Shown piece after piece: positions 57,601-63,614 of a stretch of 63,614 nt of DNA. The position numbers and the translations under genes were made by a program. The notes beneath the pieces are model-generated. The model had not been told where the DNA came from. It searched no databases and saw only the letters and a list, made by a program, of their open reading frames with translations. Origin of the DNA: Phytophthora quininea (Eukaryota; Oomycota; Peronosporomycetes; Peronosporales; Peronosporaceae); the NCBI GenBank assembly GCA_011947345.1, contig JAAVTG010000241.1, positions 1 to 63,614 on the forward strand. The letters run 5' to 3'. Position 1 is the stretch's first letter; every line of letters starts with the position of its first letter.

Positions 57601-60600
57601 TCGGCTCCGTGACTTCACCCCCAAAAGCTATCCGGAACGAGCCACTGATATCGTTCTGCCTAGGATCACTCGCATCTTCTTGCTTGGCATCAGTGAACAC
57701 TGTGACCGTCGGATACACACTGATCAGTGCATCCTGGCCGGTTAAGTGAGAATGATGAACGAAGATAGCGTCCTGGTCTTCGTCTTCCTGGATAAACGTC
57801 ACATGCCAAGCTTTGCCATACGATCCATAGTTGCTCACGCTTACGTCGACGGTTCCAGGTGCGGTAATCGAGTCAATCGCATCACGCATTTCGGATGCTC
57901 CAGTTTCCTGGAACAGCAATGGTGTGGTCTCCTCGCCCATGTACGACAGTGTGAACGTCCCGCCGATGCTTGATGCCGCGTCAGCGAGAATCGTCTGGAT
58001 GCCCTGTCGACCGTGAGCGCAAGCTCCTTCGTACTTTAACGTATGTATCTGTCCATAAACAGGAACACCAGCCGCCCATTGAATGTTATTCGTCCACGCG
58101 GCGTTTGTTGTCCACGGTGCACAAGGAGCGGTACCGAAGGAACTTGGATCAAACTGCAATGTCGGCCACTCTCCAGTGGGATAATTGCCCCAAAAGCGGA
58201 CCTTGTAGTCGTTGAAATCCAGAATCTTCAGTGATCGAGCTTCTCCCGTGAACGTATTGCAGGACCCAACGGCAGTGACAGCTATCGTTGTATCTCCTAC
58301 GCTTGGTGCAGAATTGACACTGAATTCACAAGAGTCCTTGGAAAAGTCGTTTGGGTTCCGGCTCACTGTAATAGCAGTGTTTTGCAGCAGAACTGCAACG
58401 TCCCCGGCAGTAAGACCGCCGTGAGGTGACACGGTTGTGTCCCCGCTAACAACCGTAATTGATCCGGCAGAATAGCCTGTCACTTTAGACGAAGCGGAGC
58501 CAGTCAGTAGTGTCACTTTAAATCCGCGTACTTCCTCCACTGTCACTTTAGAAGCAAAACCCAGGCCTGTCAGTGCGGCTTTTAATGAACTTGCCGAGCT
58601 TTGCGTAATGCAAGGGGATGTAGCTCCTCCTAGCGTCAATTTGAAGCTACCGCCGGTAATGGTCGTCTTCGCGAACAGGCGAATGACTTGCACAGCTGAC
58701 GGTTCCCCGACAACGTAGGTGTCGCACACATCCTCGTCGTTATTGATCTCAAAGAAGCCATAGTGGTTGGCCGGAACTGCGGCCTGGTCTGCCACTATCG
58801 TGCATGCACTTGCTGGTAGCGCTAATCCCGTCTCGACCGTTGTCACCGACGATAGCAGCTGCAAACCAGGATACGTGCCAGCGATAATTATGTTGGGGTC
58901 GTTATCGAATGAAATCGTCCACTCGTACCCGTAAGGTCCATGTTCGTTTCCTGAATTGTCAATCTTGAGGATCGACGTGGCAGACGTAAAACTACTCACC
59001 CGTTTCCTAGCTCGACGTCGATGCTGGTGCTACCTTCTTGAGGTTGGTCGCTAACAACGAAGAAATTACCGTCCACATTCAGAACAGCACCCTTCACAAG
59101 CAGCTGTACTTGCGCTGCAGTCAACGCCGTCGTCGTCAGAGAATTGCCCGGCGCACTGAAGCTGATATCAGTGCTGGCTGTTCCTCGTGCAAGCACGTAC
59201 ACCGCACGAGTGACTGACACGGGGCGCATACACGGCAGACTACTCAGGGCTTCCTGCAGAGAACTAGCCGTCGTGTGCACCGGCAGCATTGCGGACACGT
59301 CGTCTCCATACTGCAACTGAAACGTCCCAGCAATATCGTCTTGCTGCAAACTAAAGATCCGAAGTTTCTTCGTCGCTGGTGTTCCGAACGAACTTCCGAC
59401 AGCGTATTCCAATATGTACTTCGAGACGGGATCACCATGGTCGACAGGGCTGCTAAGACGAAGCTCCAACTGCGAGCCTGAGATGGGCCACATCCCCGTG
59501 ACACTTGGTGCGTCTGGAGACGTCGCCACAGACGTCAGCAACGGCAAAGCGCCCCTACCAGTCTGCTGGTAATCAATGGTACTTGCGCCATACCCGTTCT
59601 CATTGCGAGCAAATGCGCGCACGTAGTAATCATATCCAGACACCAGACCATCCACAATCGTTTCAAAAGCGACATCGGCACCTTTCACTATCTCCTGCAC
59701 CACTACATCTGCTCCTGTTCCCTTCAGCAAGCTCTTGTCGCTGACCACGAGCATCGGTAAGTCGCCCATATTCGACAAAAAGGTGATACTCCACCTCGCG
59801 CCAAAATTCGCATTGTCTGTTCGTGTCACGTTCAACCGCCCTACTGTTGCCAGGTTCTGGAGCTTTGTCCTGACGTCTACTCCAGTATCATTGTAGTCGA
59901 TCACAACCCCACTGGACGATCGAAACGTGACAGTAAACGAACCACTAATGTCATTAGCATTCGCTGTCGTGGAAATAGCCTGCACTTCCTGTACCGCCCC
60001 GCCAAGTTCCTGTGAAGCCACGATCGCATTTCCACCGAAATCGCTCTTGATCGGACTCTCGATGCTTACAAAAGTCGCGTCATTCACAGCTGATACAGCC
60101 ACGTTGCAATTGGGGCAAGCTACACCAAACACATCCTTAAACGATATGTCCCCAGTTTTTATATCCGCACGAAGACATGGTGACGCTGGACAGTTGACAC
60201 TTTCGATCGACTCAAACGTAACGTGCCAGTGATAGCCGTTCTCCTTCGTGGGACCGGTGCGCGACACCTCGACAGACCCAGCACCTGGCAAACTGCTGAT
60301 CGCGCGTTTCATGTCGGCTGCGTCCGCGCTCGAACTCACCGTGGTCTTCTTACGCTTGAATGCCGTGACGTGTAGTGTTGAACCGTCACTCCATGCCGCA
60401 TCGATCGTTAGGTAGGTGGGGAAAACATTCACGACTCCAAACTCCGTCTTGCCAATTCGGATTTGCTCGCCAGCCGCAATCATCGTCCTGAAGTCGCTCG
60501 AAGTGGACACTGTCGTAGACGACGTCGTGACTTGGACGTTCCCCAACGCCGTGTCCATCAACTCAATCGTAGCCAACGTTGCGCCACGGACGTGATACGA

Positions 60601-61475
60601 ATCCAACGGCAGCTCGGTGTCTGTGAACGGGGCAGTGGCGTGCACCGTGAACACCTCTCCTGCGATGCGGATCCAATCTCCGCGGTTAACCAGTCCGAGC
60701 ATCGAGTACCCCGTCGTATCCGCCGTCTTGGACCCTGCGGCTACGGTGGCTTTATTGTTTCCAGAGTTGCTTATCCAATTCCCTTTAAAGCCCACCGAGA
60801 CGTCAAAGCTGCCTCCTATCATGTCAGTTCCATCAGTACTCGACACAATCTCCCACACTCCAGGTCGAAACCCAGCCACCCCCGTCGTCACGTGAGCTCC
60901 TTCAAACGAAAGCACTCGGTTCAAAGGCTGGGTCGGAAGACACCCCGTCGTATCTCCCTGGATCGTTTGGGCCTGCGGGCCACTCACCAAATAGTCTCCG
61001 TCGAAGGTGACCGTGTACACGTACCCGTTCTTGACAGAGTCGTAGGCAGACCTGGTCACGGCGACGCTGTCCACATTGGACATCTCCTCCAGCGCCATCT
61101 CGAACTCCACGTCGCTGGCGTTCCACGAGATGCAAGACGACACCTGAGCACTGATGGCGTTCTGGAACTGCAGCTTGTAGCCTCCCGCCAGCAGCGGTCC
61201 GTTGGCTGTGACTGCGAAAGTCTGCACCTCGTTGACACGATGAGCCACCTCCACCTTGTAGCCCAGCACGGGCGCTCCATTGACTCCTTCAGGCTTGACA
61301 TTAAGAGGAGGAAAGAGCTGCACCCTTAGTGCCGTGTCACTGGCTGGAGATACCAAAACCTTCTCGGGAGGACCAGGAACATCTTCCGGAACGAAAACCC
61401 GGCGTAGGAGACGCCCACTAGCAACAGTCCTGTACTCAGTAGAGAAAGAGTTCTTGTCCGTCGCTGTCGCTTCAT
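45661..61475 (-). CDS. Giant secreted FN3 / 'IPWNA'-module repeat protein, right copy (complete, frame broken)
   Basis: About 15.8 kb, or some 5,270 residues. ATG at 61475 opens a basic n-region and hydrophobic core (MKRQRRTRTLSLLSTGLLLV), a signal peptide. After about 26 residues the frame must shift to enter the body (VPEDVPGPPEKVLVSPAS). Main open segments are 61400-59000, 58999-56849, 56462-56217, 56146-55943, 55997-55785, 55764-54999, 54995-54120, 53792-53056, 53019-49249, 49245-48520 and 48423-45661. Domains alternate FN3 (PGPPxxVxLxV, GGxxITxYxVxW, YYVRVxAxNxxG) with IPWNA modules. I see no transmembrane helix near the C-terminus (NLPKASV). Nearly all breaks coincide with short homopolymers. 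It is probably a secreted surface or matrix protein. Confidence 0.8.
49863..53105 (-). repeat. 3.24-kb tract nearly identical to 7597-10836
   Basis: The right-arm partner of the conversion tract. It contains most of the longest open segment in the gene (1263 codons, 53019-49228). On both sides the two paralogues diverge sharply. For example left PTQTMKRLTMGQQYY reads PSQTNNFLITGQQYY here, directly after the tract. Confidence 0.85.
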
Positions 61476-62071
61476 GGGAGTCGTGGTCGTCTATAGTAGC
61501 TGTCCCTCAGTAGCGACTGACGCGCCTTGAGCTCTAGGAGGGAGCAGACGTCACAAATGAAATCCACAGTGCGTCAAAAAGCGTGGATCCCGTGCCCTTT
61601 CGGCCAGTCGTCGGTATTTGCCAGGAATTGACGGACACGCATGACAGCAGCGCCGGGTCGTGGCGGGGAGTCGACCTGGTAGGTGCGGTAGGAGCCACGG
61701 ACACGAAAGCAGATAGCAAGCCCCGCAGGGAGGCAGCCTTAGAGTTGGGTAATCGACCAGATCGGATTGATCGATCTGTACCTTCTGACCGATTCGATTG
61801 GTCCATACCGATTATCGATTTTTATCGATTGAATCCGATCGGATCCGATTCGATCGGATCGACTCGATATAAAAATCTAACTGATCCTGCAGAAACAGAT
61901 CCAGTGTTGCATTTGAATACGAAGGATAACAGGTGTGAACTACAACGACAGCGAGTTCATCCTTCTATTTCTAATATAATTTTAAACGAGCTTCCGCATT
62001 CAAAACAAAAGGTTCTAGTCATCTGACTCGGACCTTCGACAAAGTTTCTGCCCACTGGGCAGGCAGTGTCG
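61476..62071. other. Divergent intergenic region between giant gene and Gly/Ser/Val-repeat gene
   Basis: 596 bp that must hold the promoter of the giant gene and perhaps of the plus-strand gene. TTTCATTTGTGAC (minus strand, about 61550) is weakly initiator-like. A GATC/ATCGAT-rich stretch lies at 61750-61870. No other gene seen. Confidence 0.4.
61750..61870. repeat. GATC/CGAT-rich simple-sequence stretch
   Basis: Roughly 120 bp dominated by overlapping GATCG, CGATT and ATCGAT words, including GATCGGATCCGATTCGATC. It is an imperfect, partly palindromic low-complexity array in the divergent promoter region. Confidence 0.6.
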
Positions 62072-63614
62072 ATGGACCCGGCAGCAAGCGTCGCTCGAGT
62101 GAGAGGGAGGGGAGGCACTTCAGGTGGCCCGAACGCGGGTGATGTGGAGTCTGGTGTGACGCTAGCGTCGCGCGGGCACGTCTGCTGCGGATGCGAATTA
62201 GCCTGGTGCGTCGGTCAACGGCGCGTCTGGCAGTGTGACGATGGGAAGCGGTGGCTCTGCAAGCAGCACGTCTGGGTCCGTGGCTGTGGTCGGCGGCTCC
62301 AGCGCTGCAGACAGCGGCGGCTCTGTGTCGGTGCATGGTGGCCACAGTGGCGGTGATTCTGTGGGCGGCTCTGTGACGTTGCAGAGTGGCTCGAGTGCCG
62401 CAGACGCTGCCAGTGGTTTTATCGATATTGGGAGCGGGGCTGCGGCAAGGTCAGGCGCTAGTGGCAACATCAGTGTTTGCAAGGGCAGCGCGGTGTACGG
62501 CGCGTCAGGGACACTGTCGGTGGTGTCTGGGGACAGCTCCAGCGCTTCAAGCGGCGACATACTCGTCGCGAGCGGTCTTTCGACATCGTGCATCCGCGGC
62601 GGCTCAACCGGCCGCGCGAATGCACGCGGAGGCTTCATGTCATCCGGCCCGGATGGCGTGGTGAGCCTGGTGAGTGGTGTTCGTCGCAGTGCTGGCGGCG
62701 GGGTAGTGGACATAGCTGCCGGTGGCAGCACTAGAGAGAGTGTGGGTGGCGGCAACGGAACGTGCGCGGCGGGCCTTTGAGTGGATCCTCGGGCGAAGCT
62801 GGCGGCGTCTCTCTGTCTGGCGGCGTGGGTTCGTCTGGCCCGACCATCGGGGGAGGTGTTTCTCGACGGCGGCATGAGTGGCGCTGGTGTGGGCGGCCGT
62901 GTGGCTATCTCTTCTAGCGCCGGTTTGCTCGGAAGTGGTTCCGTGCGTGTTGCGACCGGTGTGAGTTTGACGGGGGATAGTCCGAGCGGCGCCGTGTCGG
63001 TCAGTAGCGGTGAGTCCGCGGACGCGGCTTCGGGCGACGTGAGTGTGTCGTCGGGGCCTTCTTCGTCGAGCTTCAGTGGAAATGTGTCTGTGGCGTCTGG
63101 CTCTGCAGGCGGAACGGCCGGCAACGTGTCGGTGTCGGGAGGCTCTAGCAGCTCGTCGACGGGAGGTGTCGTGTCCGTGGTGAGCGGCGGCGTCTCGAGC
63201 GGCGGCGTCTCGAGCGGCGCTGTGTCTGTTGGTAGCGCTGCATCGAGTGGCGCGTCGGTTTCTGGCGCGGTGTCGTTGGTGTCTGGGAAACTGTGGCTGG
63301 CGCGTCCGGCGCTGTGAGTGTGGCGAGCGGGTCTAGCGCCAGCTCGAACGGCGGCGCTGGATGTGGTCGGCGGGTCTAGTGGTGGTGCTGGGGATGGAGG
63401 CACCATCACAGTGGCCGGTGGCAACACGTTGACGGGAGATGCCGGCTCCGTTAAGGTGAGCGGCGGATTATCTTAGTCAAGCGGCTTGGGAGGCTCGGTC
63501 AGTGTGTCTGGCGGGTCGTCGACGGACGGCTCCGGAGGTGACGTGACAATCGCTAGTGGTGCTTCCGGGAGTGGTGTTGCCGGAAGCAGTGGCCGTCCGT
63601 AGCGGCTCCGGCGT
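62072..63614 (+). CDS. Gly/Ser/Val short-repeat protein (3' end outside window, frame broken)
   Basis: From about 62230 to the window end the sequence encodes a repeat of about 16-17 residues. The pattern is GxVxVxSGxSSxxxSG, for example GSVAVVGGSSAADSGG and GNVSVASGSAGGTAG. The alternating Val pattern suggests stacked beta turns (a beta-solenoid-like or silk-like fibre). Open pieces are 62072-62200, 62235-62780, 62781-63317 and several short ones after 63300; frame shifts and stops occur near 62190, 62780, 63290 and 63470. The assigned ATG (62072) is uncertain because no signal peptide is visible. It is divergent from the giant gene. Long proline-rich frames on the opposite strand are shadows. 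Confidence 0.6.

Noticed and set aside
62198..63427. A 409-codon proline-rich open frame on the minus strand
   Set aside because: It is the complement of the Gly/Ser/Val repeats. A GC-rich repetitive sequence keeps several frames open, and the plus strand has the regular repeat.

Overview
The window looks like oomycete (Phytophthora-like) nuclear DNA. It combines giant fibronectin-III/Ig-like repeat proteins, secreted jacalin-type lectins, PDR/ABCG transporter relics, a GH78 rhamnosidase relic and a SANT/Myb-like protein of an oomycete-expanded type. It also carries a dense nested set of Helitron, Gypsy, hAT and pogo elements, and short introns with GT...AG ends and a CTAAC branch site. I see no rRNA, tRNA or CRISPR. 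The species cannot be named from sequence alone.

The layout is a large imperfect palindrome. The left arm (1-15858) holds the 3' part of a giant repeat-protein gene (+, to 15005) converging on a secreted jacalin-like lectin gene (-, 15361-15858). The right arm (40200-61475) repeats the pair in mirror image: a jacalin-like gene (+, from 40200) converging on a complete giant gene (-, 61475 to 45661). The two giant genes are old paralogues, mostly about 60-75 percent identical by eye. Inside them lies a 3.24-kb tract (7597-10836 versus 53105-49863) that is nearly identical, which suggests recent gene conversion. The left copy carries about 6.5 kb of extra repeat modules. The right jacalin gene is split by a hAT element (40487-43617, perfect 8-bp target duplication) and a pogo-like element (43687-45415, perfect 24-bp terminal inverted repeats).

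The 24-kb spacer (16-40 kb) begins with a Helitron (about 16.5-29.0 kb). A probable solo LTR (18461-19006) and a 5.5-kb Gypsy element with nearly identical 231-bp LTRs (21121-26585) are inserted in it. Then come relics of an ABCG transporter in two opposed pieces, a WrbA-like flavoprotein, and an ORF with a SUMO-interaction-like motif. These are followed by a degenerate minus-strand ORF chain, a probable three-exon gene of unknown function, a SANT/Myb-like gene, a GH78 relic and a short, strongly divergent histone H4 variant. Beyond the right arm, a divergent Gly/Ser/Val-repeat protein (from about 62072) runs off the window.

A technical point governs reading of all long genes here. Most frame breaks are single-base shifts lying in short homopolymers, and each would be resolved by one missing base of the same kind. 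In the giant genes I did not notice in-frame nonsense codons. These genes may therefore be intact in the organism. The ABCG, GH78 and hAT copies do contain in-frame stops and look genuinely dead.
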